NCBI GenBank assembly: GCA_002404095.1
Contig: DHJA01000281.1
Coordinates: 1-6,919 of the forward strand
Reading direction: 5' to 3'
DNA from: Planctomycetaceae bacterium UBA4732
GTDB lineage: Bacteria; Planctomycetota; Planctomycetia; Gemmatales; Gemmataceae
Length of the DNA: 6,919 nt
The notes under the pieces were generated by a model that was given only the letters and a program-made list of their open reading frames with translations, ran no database searches and was not told the DNA's origin. The stretch's first letter is position 1. The number at the start of each line of letters is the position of its first letter. This document shows positions 1 through 5,942 of this stretch, in pieces. The position numbers were made by a program, and so were the translations under genes.

Positions 1-2087
1 TCATTCCCGGAAGTGCGCTCGGCCAGAGTGTTTAACGCCAACGCGGAGTGAAGAAGCTCGTCGCGTCGATCCGGCTCGTCATCGGCTCGCGCCGCCGTGG
101 CCTGGGCCAATAGCAATTGAAGATCTTGAATGTCGTCGCGCGTCCGGCTCTGTTCGCGTTCGGGCAGGTAGCGAACGGTCGCCTGATCCCTCCAGGATGA
201 GTCCAGCGCGTGATAAAGCTGGAGAGCGTGACGGGCGAGGTCGGCGCCTTCCGTCAGCTGGCGCGTGCTGGGATTCTGAATGTTCAGCATCGCCTCCACG
301 GCCTTCTTTTCAGGCAGGAAACGGTCGCGTGTATCATTGGCCGCGCGGGACAGATGGTTTTCGCGGGCCACGTAGCCTGCCGCCGGACCCAGGACCAGCA
401 CGGCCGCGATGACGGCGCCCAGCGCGGAAGTGAGGACGCGCGGATGGCGCCGCGTCCATTTCCGAGCGCGTTCCGCCAAGGACGGCTCCGGGGTGTGGCG
501 CAGAGGCAGGTTGTCGCGGTGACGATCCAGGTCTTCAACCAGATCGCGGGCGGATTGGTAGCGGCGCGTAGGGTCTGGCTCCAGACAACGGCGCACTATC
601 GCCTCCGCGGCCGGCGACGCCGCTTTGTTCCAGCAACGCAAGCGCGGCGGCGGTCCCAAGCGATCCGCGACCATTTGTGGCAGCATCTCATGGGTCGGCC
701 CCGTGCGCCGCGGGAAGGGGGGCTTGCCGGTGAGCAGCTCGAAGAGAATCACGCCGAGCGAATAGAGATCGCTGCGCGCGTCCACGACCCGGCCCATCCC
801 CTGGAACGCCTCCAGGTGTTCCGGCGCCATGTACGGCAGCGTGCCGCCGACGCGGCTGCTCGGCGCGGCCAATTGGGAGTTTTGCGCTAGGTTAAAGTCG
901 AGAAGCATCGGCTGGCCGTGGTCGGTCAGCAGGATGTTGGCGGGTTTGAGGTCGCGGTGGACGACGCCTTGATCGTGGGCGTGCGCCAACCCCTCCGCCA
1001 GACGCGCCCCGACCCACAAGACCGCCCCGACGTAGGTGAGCTTTTCGAGCGTCTCCAGCGCGGTCTTGCTTTTGCCGTTGGTCGGCGCCTTCGGGACGGA
1101 ATGCTCCGCCAGTGCCGAGGAAGGCCCCACGGTTGTGGGGGCGGACGCCCCGGCAACGACGGTCAGCACCGTGACGTTATGGCGATTGTGCAGCGTACCG
1201 ATAAGGGCTTTTCCGGACGCCGGCAGCGACGCGCTGCTCTCCAGGTTCTGAAGCAGATCGGCCAGGGTGGTCGCGCCGAAATAAGGCATGCACAGCGCCT
1301 GAAAACGACCAGCCTGATGCACCGAGTAAACCGGGGCGATATTGGTATGTTGCAGCTGCGCGAGCGTTTGGGACTCCCCGAACATGTCGGCGCTCACCTT
1401 CAAGGCCACCAAACGGTTGGCGAGGTCGTTCTGCCGCGCCAGGAAGACGCGGCCGAAGGCGCCGCGCCCCAACTCGTGCAGGAGATGGAAGCCCTGCCAG
1501 ACGCTGCCCGTCTCGGGAAGAACCGCCTCCTCATCAGGGACGCGGAAAACTGGCGTATGCGGAACGCTTGAACCTAAAGCGGAGGGTTTATATCCGTGAG
1601 CGCCTTCTGGACGATTCGGGCGGGAATGCGAGTCCGGGACGCCGGCTTCATGAAGCAGACGCTGGTACGCATGATCGCCGTCGGCGGCGTCGGGCGGACT
1701 AGCCCCCTGGACGGTGTCGCCGCCGAGCGCCCAATCGGCGACGGCGATGCCAAAACGCCGCTCGTAGTCGGTCGCGGAGGGCGCGTCGCCGGTTTTACGC
1801 CGCCGCTGAAACTCCTCGAAGGCGAGGGCGGACACGAAGTCACGATCTTCGGCGATCTCCGGATAGTCGCGGAGATAATCCTCCAGGCGCCGCGGTCGGC
1901 CCCGAATGCAGCCGTGTTCCAGGTCCACTCGTACCAGATCGCGCAGAACGCTCGGCCGGGACGGATGGCCGACAGGCGGCAGGAATTCCGCCAGGTTTGC
2001 CTGTCCGTTACGCAGCCAAGCGGACTCGAATTGGTCGATGTGCGATCCCGAATCGACGGCGGGAGCGTCCAGCTGGGCCTGCGGCAT
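1..2087 (-). CDS. Membrane-anchored Ser/Thr protein kinase, planctomycete type (C-terminus beyond left edge)
   Basis: This is one uninterrupted frame of 695 codons read leftward from the ATG at 2087-2085, with no stop before the window edge. An in-frame TAA about 80 nt upstream limits the start, and no strong Shine-Dalgarno is present. The product should phosphorylate Ser/Thr on proteins in the cytoplasm. Residues 1-200 are a non-kinase leader with a YLRDYPEIAED stretch. The kinase domain then shows the glycine loop GRGAFG (207-212), VALK with Lys230, a candidate helix-C Glu238, HRDLKPAN (catalytic Asp379, Lys381, Asn384), APE (421-423) and Asp440 in SDLYSLG. The metal-binding motif is DFN (397-399) instead of DFG. 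An insert of about 70 residues (281-351) separates the hinge from helix E. A membrane helix follows at about 552-574, then a helical region that probably continues as a sensory or repeat domain outside the window. All catalytic residues are present, so activity is expected. The substrate and signal are unknown. Confidence 0.93.
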   Translation of the reverse strand, partial: MPQAQLDAPAVDSGSHIDQFESAWLRNGQANLAEFLPPVGHPSRPSVLRDLVRVDLEHGCIRGRPRRLEDYLRDYPEIAEDRDFVSALAFEEFQRRRKTGDAPSATDYERRFGIAVADWALGGDTVQGASPPDAADGDHAYQRLLHEAGVPDSHSRPNRPEGAHGYKPSALGSSVPHTPVFRVPDEEAVLPETGSVWQGFHLLHELGRGAFGRVFLARQNDLANRLVALKVSADMFGESQTLAQLQHTNIAPVYSVHQAGRFQALCMPYFGATTLADLLQNLESSASLPASGKALIGTLHNRHNVTVLTVVAGASAPTTVGPSSALAEHSVPKAPTNGKSKTALETLEKLTYVGAVLWVGARLAEGLAHAHDQGVVHRDLKPANILLTDHGQPMLLDFNLAQNSQLAAPSSRVGGTLPYMAPEHLEAFQGMGRVVDARSDLYSLGVILFELLTGKPPFPRRTGPTHEMLPQMVADRLGPPPRLRCWNKAASPAAEAIVRRCLEPDPTRRYQSARDLVEDLDRHRDNLPLRHTPEPSLAERARKWTRRHPRVLTSALGAVIAAVLVLGPAAGYVARENHLSRAANDTRDRFLPEKKAVEAMLNIQNPSTRQLTEGADLARHALQLYHALDSSWRDQATVRYLPEREQSRTRDDIQDLQLLLAQATAARADDEPDRRDELLHSALALNTLAERTSGN

Positions 2088-2224
2088 GGAGTGTTTTCTC
2101 AGCGGGGGGGTCAAGGCATGGTTCGCGTATTCAGCGCACGCTGTCGCCGCAGGGGTTTACGAGCCTGGGGCGGCCCGTACCATCAGAGCGACCAGACGCT
2201 ATAGAGGGGAGCGGCTGGTGATTA

Positions 2225-2256
2225 CCTTGCCTTCGCGGGGAGCGGAAACGGCAAGG
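2225..2256. repeat. Short inverted repeat, 7-bp arms
   Basis: CCTTGCC at 2225-2231 is repeated inverted as GGCAAGG at 2250-2256. Further imperfect pairing of TTCGC with GCGGAA lies inside, so a hairpin of about 11 pairs can form. Neither strand has a T-run after it, so it does not look like an intrinsic terminator. It may be part of the larger intergenic repeat or may be chance in GC-rich DNA. Confidence 0.3.
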
Positions 2257-2372
2257 GAGCGCCCTGACGGACTAAGCAACCATAAGTCGGGAACAACCGG
2301 AGTCAAGCGAGCAACCGCGAAAAACCGTCTAGCCGCGCCCTGTAGGGAAGCGCGTCACTGCGGGGTGTGCGT

Positions 2373-2404
2373 CTTTTACTTGGGTGACTTTTACGCTGGG
2401 TGCC
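2373..2404. repeat. Two imperfect tandem copies of a 16-bp unit beside the palindromic element
   Basis: CTTTTACTTGGGTGAC (2373-2388) is followed by CTTTTACGCTGGGTGCC (2388-2404), which overlaps the left outer arm of the palindromic element. The second copy runs into the outer arm, so the two are probably parts of one element. Function is unknown. Confidence 0.45.
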
Positions 2405-2545
2405 ATGCTTTCGCGGCCCTTTTCGGAACAGAGACAGCCGCGAAGTCGCCGCGAAAGCATGTCTACCTCGCGTGGCAGACATGCTTTCGCGGCGGCGGTT
2501 CCTGGGATTTCTCGCCTCGACTGGGGCCGCGAAAGCATGGCACCC
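2398..2545. repeat. Nested palindromic element with four alternating copies of GCCGCGAAAGCATG
   Basis: The outer arms at 2398-2419 and 2524-2545 are a perfect 22-bp inverted repeat. Inside them, CGCCGCGAAAGCATGTCT (2447-2464) and its exact reverse complement (2477-2494) flank a 12-nt loop. All four arms share the 14-bp core GCCGCGAAAGCATG, at 2404-2417 (minus), 2448-2461 (plus), 2480-2493 (minus) and 2527-2540 (plus). Arms 1+4 and 2+3 can therefore pair as a nested cruciform, and arms 1+2 and 3+4 as two side-by-side hairpins. No transposase is nearby. The form fits a dispersed REP- or MITE-like intergenic repeat. A transcription-termination or protein-binding role is also possible, but no T-run follows. 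Confidence 0.85.
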
Positions 2546-2634
2546 GATTTACTTTGTGGACTGCGGAGACGAGAAGAATTTTCCACCCAAGTACCAGAGG
2601 CATACCCTAAGCAGCGCGCGAAGGCGGAAAATCC

Positions 2635-2664
2635 TTGACAAAGCCGAGCGCTACCGGATACGAT
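2635..2664 (+). promoter_or_regulatory. Sigma70-type promoter for the repeat-protein gene
   Basis: A consensus -35 box TTGACA (2635-2640) is followed after 18 bp by TACGAT (2659-2664), which matches four of six positions of TATAAT. Transcription would start near 2671, giving an untranslated leader of about 85 nt before the ATG at 2755. The perfect -35 box and its position make it the best promoter candidate in the region. Planctomycete promoters are not well defined, so the call stays moderate. Confidence 0.5.
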
Positions 2665-2713
2665 TCGGTCATCTCAAAACAAAGCGGCCGTTCCGGCGGG
2701 CGACTCACTGCGC

Positions 2714-2733
2714 CCGGCGCCCGGAAGCGCCGG
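2714..2733 (+). other. GC-rich hairpin in the 5' leader of the repeat-protein gene
   Basis: CCGGCGC (2714-2720) and GCGCCGG (2727-2733) form a perfect 7-bp stem with a 6-nt loop. The hairpin ends 11 nt before the GAGGTG ribosome-binding site at 2745-2750. It could stabilise the leader or affect translation initiation. It may also be chance in GC-rich sequence. Confidence 0.4.
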
Positions 2734-2754
2734 CCATCCACAACGAGGTGCATC

Positions 2755-3660
2755 ATGGAATGGCGACGATGGTTGCGGGCGTTGGCGGGCGGCGACCGGT
2801 TGGTTCGGCGGACGCGGCCGATTCCCCTTCGGCTTGAAGCGCTAGAGGATCGCTGCCTCTTAGCGGCGTGGGCGCCGCAAGTTTCGGGGACCGGATTGGA
2901 TCTCCTCGGCGTGTGGGGTAGCGGCCCCAACGACGTCTTCGCCGTGGGCGTCGGCGGCTTGATCGAACACTCGCCCAACGACGGCGCCAGCTGGCAGACG
3001 CAGAATTCGGGGACCACGCAGTTCCTCGAAGGCGTGTGGGGGAGCGGCCCCAATGACGTCTTCGCCGTGGGCAGCAGCGGCGTGATCCTGCATTCGACCA
3101 ACGACGGCGCCAGCTGGCAAGCTCAGACTTCGGGGACCACCCAGTTCCTCACCGGCGTGTGGGGGAGCGGCCCCAACGACGTCTTCGCCGTGGGTGCCAG
3201 CGGCGTGATCCAGCATTCGACCAACGACGGCGCCAGCTGGCAGGCGCAGAATTCGGGGACCGCGCAGGTCCTCTTCAGCGTGTGGGGTAGCGGCCCCAAC
3301 GACGTCTTCGCCGTGGGCGACGCGGGCGTGATCCAGCATTCGACCAACGACGGCGCCAGCTGGCAGGCCCAGAATTCGGGGACCACCCAGTCCCTCCGCG
3401 GCGTGTGGGGGAGCGGCCCCAACGACGTCTTCGCCGTGGGCGGCAGCGGCGTGATCCAGCATTCGACCAACGACGGTACCAGCTGGCAGGCGCAGAATTC
3501 GGGAACCACGCAGGACCTCGACGGCGTGTGGGGGAGCGGCCCCCAACGACGTCTTCGCCGTGGGCAACAGCGGCGTGATCCAGCATTCGACCAACGACGG
3601 CGCCAGCTGGCAGGCCCAGAACTCGGGGACCGCGAATATCCTCAATGGCGTGTGGGGTAG
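2755..3660 (+). CDS. Secreted beta-propeller repeat protein, 5' part of frameshifted gene
   Basis: This is the N-terminal part of a gene that should read on to 5491 (about 911 residues once the frame is restored). The ATG at 2755 is chosen because GAGGTG precedes it by 4 nt and because it begins a typical planctomycete leader: a basic stretch, then LEALEDRCLLA at residues 27-37, as in the planctomycete extracellular-protein signal motif. From residue 52 it consists of 41-residue units beginning GVWGSGPNDVFAVG and carrying an Asp-box-like STNDGASW. These occur in bacterial surface propeller proteins. In unit 6 a run of five C replaces the four found in the equivalent place of the other units (3540-3544). 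The frame then changes and the last 39 or so residues are Arg-rich nonsense ending at 3660. As written it gives a truncated protein of 301 residues. Cell-surface or secreted location is inferred, and the ligand is unknown. Confidence 0.85.
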   Translation: MEWRRWLRALAGGDRLVRRTRPIPLRLEALEDRCLLAAWAPQVSGTGLDLLGVWGSGPNDVFAVGVGGLIEHSPNDGASWQTQNSGTTQFLEGVWGSGPNDVFAVGSSGVILHSTNDGASWQAQTSGTTQFLTGVWGSGPNDVFAVGASGVIQHSTNDGASWQAQNSGTAQVLFSVWGSGPNDVFAVGDAGVIQHSTNDGASWQAQNSGTTQSLRGVWGSGPNDVFAVGGSGVIQHSTNDGTSWQAQNSGTTQDLDGVWGSGPQRRLRRGQQRRDPAFDQRRRQLAGPELGDREYPQWRVG

Positions 3661-4603
3661 CGGCCCCAACGACGTCTTCGCCGTGGGCAACGCCGGCGTG
3701 ATCCAGCACTACACCGCATGGGTTCCGGAAAACTCGCAGACCCCCAATCAACTCTTGAGCGTGTGGGGTAGCAGCCCCAACGACGTCTTTGCCGTAAGCG
3801 CCAGCGGCGACATCCAGCACTCGGCCAACGACGGCGCCAGCTGGCAATCCCAAACCCCTATAACCACGCAGGCTCTCCACGGCGTGTGGGGTAGCGGCCC
3901 CAGTGACGTCTTCGCCGTCGGCGGCAACGGCGTGATCGAACACTCGGCCAACGACGGCGCCTCCTGGCAGCTTCAGACCTCGCAGACCACGGCGATCCTC
4001 TACGGCGTCTGGGGGACCGGCCCCGGCGACGTCTTCGTTGTGGGCGCGAAGGGGGCGATTCTGCATTCCAGCGACGACGGCGCCTCCTGGATTCCCTTGG
4101 TCTCGGGGACCACGCAGAACCTCTTCGGCGTATGGGGGAGCGGCTCCAACGACGTTTTCGCCGTCGGCTTCTTCGGTACGATCCAGCACTCGGCCAACGA
4201 CGGCGCCTCCTGGCAGCCGCAGAACTCGGTGACCAACGTGAACCTCAACGGCGTCTGGGGAAGCGGCCCCAACGACCTCTTCACCGTTGGCGACTTCGGC
4301 AGGATCCTGCACTCGGCCAACGACGGCGCCAGCTGGCAAGCGCAAACATCGGGAACCGGGGAGGATCTCTTCGGCGTCTGGGGAAGCGGCCCCAACGACG
4401 TCTTCGCCGTCGGTCACGCCGGAACGCTCGAACACTCCGCCAACGACGGCGCCACTTGGCAAATCCTCAACTCGGCGGTTCCGTATTCCCTCGTCGGCGT
4501 CTGGGGCAGTGGCCCCGGCGACGTTTTCACCGTGGGCAGCCTCGCCAATGCGGGCGGCAACGCAGTTATCCTCCACCGCACCGACCCGGAGACTCCTCTC
4601 CTG
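2908..4603 (+). repeat. Fourteen tandem 123-bp coding repeats (WGSGPNDVFAVG/Asp-box), arranged 7 + 7
   Basis: Units begin at 2908, 3031, 3154, 3277, 3400, 3523, 3647, 3758, 3881, 4004, 4127, 4250, 4373 and 4496. Most are exactly 123 bp. Unit 6 is 124 bp because of the extra C. Unit 7 (111 bp) and unit 14 (108 bp) are shorter. Units 1-6 and 8-13 contain the S-x-N-D-G-x-S/T-W box (SSDDGASW in unit 10 fits the Asp-box consensus best), while units 7 and 14 lack it. Units 2-6 are nearly identical in DNA and the later ones have diverged. Confidence 0.92.
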
Positions 4604-5491
4604 CCCGACCCGGTCTTCTTCGTCCAGACCGACGGCTCGCTCTGGGAAAAAGCAGGCGGCGCGCCAACCTTGCTCTCGCCGGCCGGCACCATCCTCTCCG
4701 TCGCCAGCGTCACCGACGCTGCCGGCCAGGCTGTCGCCTTCGCCATTACTTCCGACCATCACCTTTGGGAACACAGCCCCGGCTTGCCCGGCGACGGCTG
4801 GACTATGCTCTCGGTCGGCAGCTTCCAATCGGTCAGCGCCGCGACCAACCTCTCCGGCAACGCCGTCGTGTTCGGCGTACTGACGGACAACTCGTTATGG
4901 GAGAACAACTCGCTATTCGGCGGCGATCACTGGCGCAATCTGTCTCGGGCGGGCAGCATTCTTTCGGTCAGCGGCGTGACGGACGCCTCGGGCAATGACG
5001 TGGTGTTCGCCATCACCTCCGACAATAACCTGTGGCAACACAGCCCGGTCAGCGGATGGACCCTGCTCTCGCGCGGCAGCTTCCAGTCGGTAAGCGCCGG
5101 GCTGAACGCCGACGGCGCGGCGGTCATTTATGGCGTGCTGACCGACAACTCCTTGTGGGAACACAACTCCGCCTTCGCCGGCGACGGCTGGCTCAACCTG
5201 TCGCGGGCCGGCTCCATCCTGTCGGTCGCGGCCGGCGGGAACGACGAGGTATTCGCGATCACGTCGGACCACCAGGCGTGGCAGCACTCATTGAACGGCT
5301 GGACGCTGATATCGGTCGGCTCCTTTCAGTCGCTCAGCGGCAACGCCGCCGCCGGCGAGGTGGGCGATGTCTTCGCCGTACTGACGGACACTTCGCTGTG
5401 GGAGTATCAGTTGCCGTTTGTGGGAACGCCGACCTGGACTCGACTGGTGACGGGCGGGGTGCAGGCCAACTCCGCACCGCGGCACACGTGA
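3560..5491 (+). CDS. Secreted beta-propeller repeat protein, 3' part of frameshifted gene
   Basis: This is the continuation, in the next frame, of the gene that begins at 2755. The nominal GTG at 3560 lies inside repeat unit 6 and is not a natural start, because the repeat homology continues in this frame directly from the extra C at 3540-3544. The segment carries the rest of unit 6 and units 7-14 of the WGSGPNDVFAVG family, up to about 4603. A second repeat family follows from 4613 to the end: seven units with TDxxLW cores and GWTLLS / NLSRAGSILSV segments, resembling tectonin- or PLL-lectin-like propellers. There is no visible membrane helix, sorting signal or enzymatic domain. It ends with TGA at 5489-5491. 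A binding or adhesion role is the natural guess from the folds, but nothing in the sequence proves it. If the extra C is real, this part is translated only by frameshifting or internal initiation. Confidence 0.85.
   Translation: MGNSGVIQHSTNDGASWQAQNSGTANILNGVWGSGPNDVFAVGNAGVIQHYTAWVPENSQTPNQLLSVWGSSPNDVFAVSASGDIQHSANDGASWQSQTPITTQALHGVWGSGPSDVFAVGGNGVIEHSANDGASWQLQTSQTTAILYGVWGTGPGDVFVVGAKGAILHSSDDGASWIPLVSGTTQNLFGVWGSGSNDVFAVGFFGTIQHSANDGASWQPQNSVTNVNLNGVWGSGPNDLFTVGDFGRILHSANDGASWQAQTSGTGEDLFGVWGSGPNDVFAVGHAGTLEHSANDGATWQILNSAVPYSLVGVWGSGPGDVFTVGSLANAGGNAVILHRTDPETPLLPDPVFFVQTDGSLWEKAGGAPTLLSPAGTILSVASVTDAAGQAVAFAITSDHHLWEHSPGLPGDGWTMLSVGSFQSVSAATNLSGNAVVFGVLTDNSLWENNSLFGGDHWRNLSRAGSILSVSGVTDASGNDVVFAITSDNNLWQHSPVSGWTLLSRGSFQSVSAGLNADGAAVIYGVLTDNSLWEHNSAFAGDGWLNLSRAGSILSVAAGGNDEVFAITSDHQAWQHSLNGWTLISVGSFQSLSGNAAAGEVGDVFAVLTDTSLWEYQLPFVGTPTWTRLVTGGVQANSAPRHT
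4613..5488 (+). repeat. Seven coding repeats of a second family (TDxxLW), third putative propeller
   Basis: Seven unit cores can be read in order: VFFVQTDGSLWE, AFAITSDHHLWEHS, VFGVLTDNSLWENN, VFAITSDNNLWQHS, IYGVLTDNSLWEHN, VFAITSDHQAWQHS and VFAVLTDTSLWEYQ. Spacing is roughly 40-45 residues. Odd units (LTDNSLWE, then NLSRAGSILSV) alternate with even units (ITSDHxLWQHS, then GWTLLSxGSFQSVS), so the ancestral duplication was of a two-unit block. The pattern resembles tectonin/PLL-type lectin propellers, but fold assignment is inference. Confidence 0.8.
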
Positions 5492-5492
5492 G

Positions 5493-5521
5493 CCGGCCGA
5501 TGACAATAAAACGTCAGCCGG
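5493..5521 (+). terminator. Weak hairpin after the repeat-protein gene
   Basis: CCGGC-CGA-TGAC (5493-5504) can pair with GTCAGCCGG (5513-5521), giving a 9-bp stem with a 3-nt bulge and an 8-nt AT-rich loop. It starts 2 nt after the stop codon and lies between two convergent genes, which suits a terminator. No T-run follows on either strand, so a Rho-independent mechanism is doubtful. Confidence 0.3.
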
Positions 5522-5558
5522 TTCGCCCCCTTGCACATTTCCTTCCTGTAGATGTGCT

Positions 5559-5777
5559 TCACAATTCCATTTCCTTTACGATGTCGTCGGAACAACGATC
5601 TTCCGGTTCAAAGGGCTGACGGCCATTTAGGACTGTCAGCAGTTCCTCGGCGGCTTCGCGAGCGTTTCTCATCGCATCTTCGACCGTCTCTCCCGCACTG
5701 TAACAGCCGGAGATAGCCGGAACCGCGACCGAGTAGCCGCCTTCTTTTTCAGGGTGAAGAACGACCTTCAGCTTCAT
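5559..5777 (-). CDS. HicB-family antitoxin-like protein, no HicA partner in view
   Basis: The 72-residue product begins MKLKVVLHPEKEGGYSVAVP and continues with PAISGCYSAGETVEDAMRNA, the standard beta-strand/helix pattern of HicB-like proteins (a partial RNase H-like fold). In HicAB systems such proteins neutralise the RNA-cleaving toxin HicA. The ATG at 5777 is preferred over an in-frame GTG at 5801 because GAGGA stands 8 nt before it and the conserved domain begins right there. No DNA-binding domain follows the HicB core, so this is the short form. Neither the 67 nt downstream nor the 165 nt upstream to the divergent gene encodes a HicA-like protein. It is therefore an orphan, as is common for this family, and its function is uncertain. 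It is convergent with the repeat-protein gene. Confidence 0.85.
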   Translation of the reverse strand: MKLKVVLHPEKEGGYSVAVPAISGCYSAGETVEDAMRNAREAAEELLTVLNGRQPFEPEDRCSDDIVKEMEL

Positions 5778-5805
5778 GACGATTGTCCTCGGGGGCGACA
5801 CAAGG

Positions 5806-5811
5806 ATTGTA
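5806..5811 (-). promoter_or_regulatory. Possible -10 box for the HicB-like gene
   Basis: On the minus strand TACAAT matches five of six positions of TATAAT and lies 28 nt before the ATG at 5777. No good -35 box is found 16-18 bp upstream, so the promoter is weak or needs an activator. Confidence 0.35.
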
Positions 5812-5867
5812 CCGGGCGGCGAAGGACGAGGGGAAGGGCGCCCCGGTCGCTATGGCTTAGACTTGCA

Positions 5868-5895
5868 TTGAGTTTGCGCCGGCATGGTTTAGAAT
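5868..5895 (+). promoter_or_regulatory. Sigma70-type promoter for the PSP1/RicT-like operon
   Basis: TTGAGT (5868-5873) and TAGAAT (5890-5895, five of six matches to TATAAT) are separated by 16 bp. The predicted start near 5902 leaves a leader of about 40 nt before the ATG at 5943. It is divergent from the HicB-like gene promoter about 60 bp away. Confidence 0.5.
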
Positions 5896-5942
5896 GCCTT
5901 CATCGCAACAGCGGCAAAGCGGACCCCCGGCGGAGACTCCAT

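Larger units (their letters stand above)
2088..2754. other. Non-coding region between divergent kinase and repeat-protein genes
   Basis: This 667-bp stretch holds no reading frame with a recognisable protein. It is the divergent upstream region of both neighbours. From about 2088 to 2220 lies the kinase leader, including a 7-base C run on the minus strand about 15 nt before its start and no convincing promoter. From 2221 to 2370 only a weak inverted repeat is visible. From 2373 to 2545 lie a short direct repeat and the palindromic element, listed separately. From 2635 onward come the promoter and leader of the repeat-protein gene. No sigma-factor gene or small RNA gene could be identified. 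Confidence 0.7.

Noticed and set aside
210..1571. Open frames on the plus strand opposite the kinase
   Set aside because: They lie antisense to an uninterrupted kinase frame with all catalytic motifs. Their Arg/Gln-rich translations are typical GC shadows.
2635..2754. Upstream extension of the repeat-protein gene to a TTG at 2635
   Set aside because: That TTG is part of the TTGACA -35 box. The ATG at 2755 has a ribosome-binding site and begins the conserved leader.
2329..2837. Several short open frames across the palindromic element on both strands
   Set aside because: Their peptides only reflect the repeated core in different frames (for example RRESM, MLSRR) and have no protein-like conservation. 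The DNA palindrome explains them.
2898..4603. CRISPR or non-coding minisatellite as explanation of the tandem repeats
   Set aside because: The units are contiguous, 123 bp long, in frame and encode a conserved propeller motif. There are no spacers.
3275..4828. Long open frame of 517 codons on the minus strand opposite the repeat array
   Set aside because: It follows from the 123-bp periodicity and high GC content. Its repeats are the antisense of the propeller units, and it has no independent family resemblance.
5407..5558. Possible hicA after the HicB-like gene (frame starting VKHIYRKEM from a GTG overlapping the stop)
   Set aside because: The overlap is suggestive, but the peptide lacks the HicA Gly/His pattern and runs antisense into the end of the repeat-protein gene.
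5754..5942. Upstream extension of the PSP1 gene to 5754
   Set aside because: The extension crosses the predicted promoter and the HicB-like gene start, is Arg-rich and has no family resemblance. The start at 5943 has a good ribosome-binding site.
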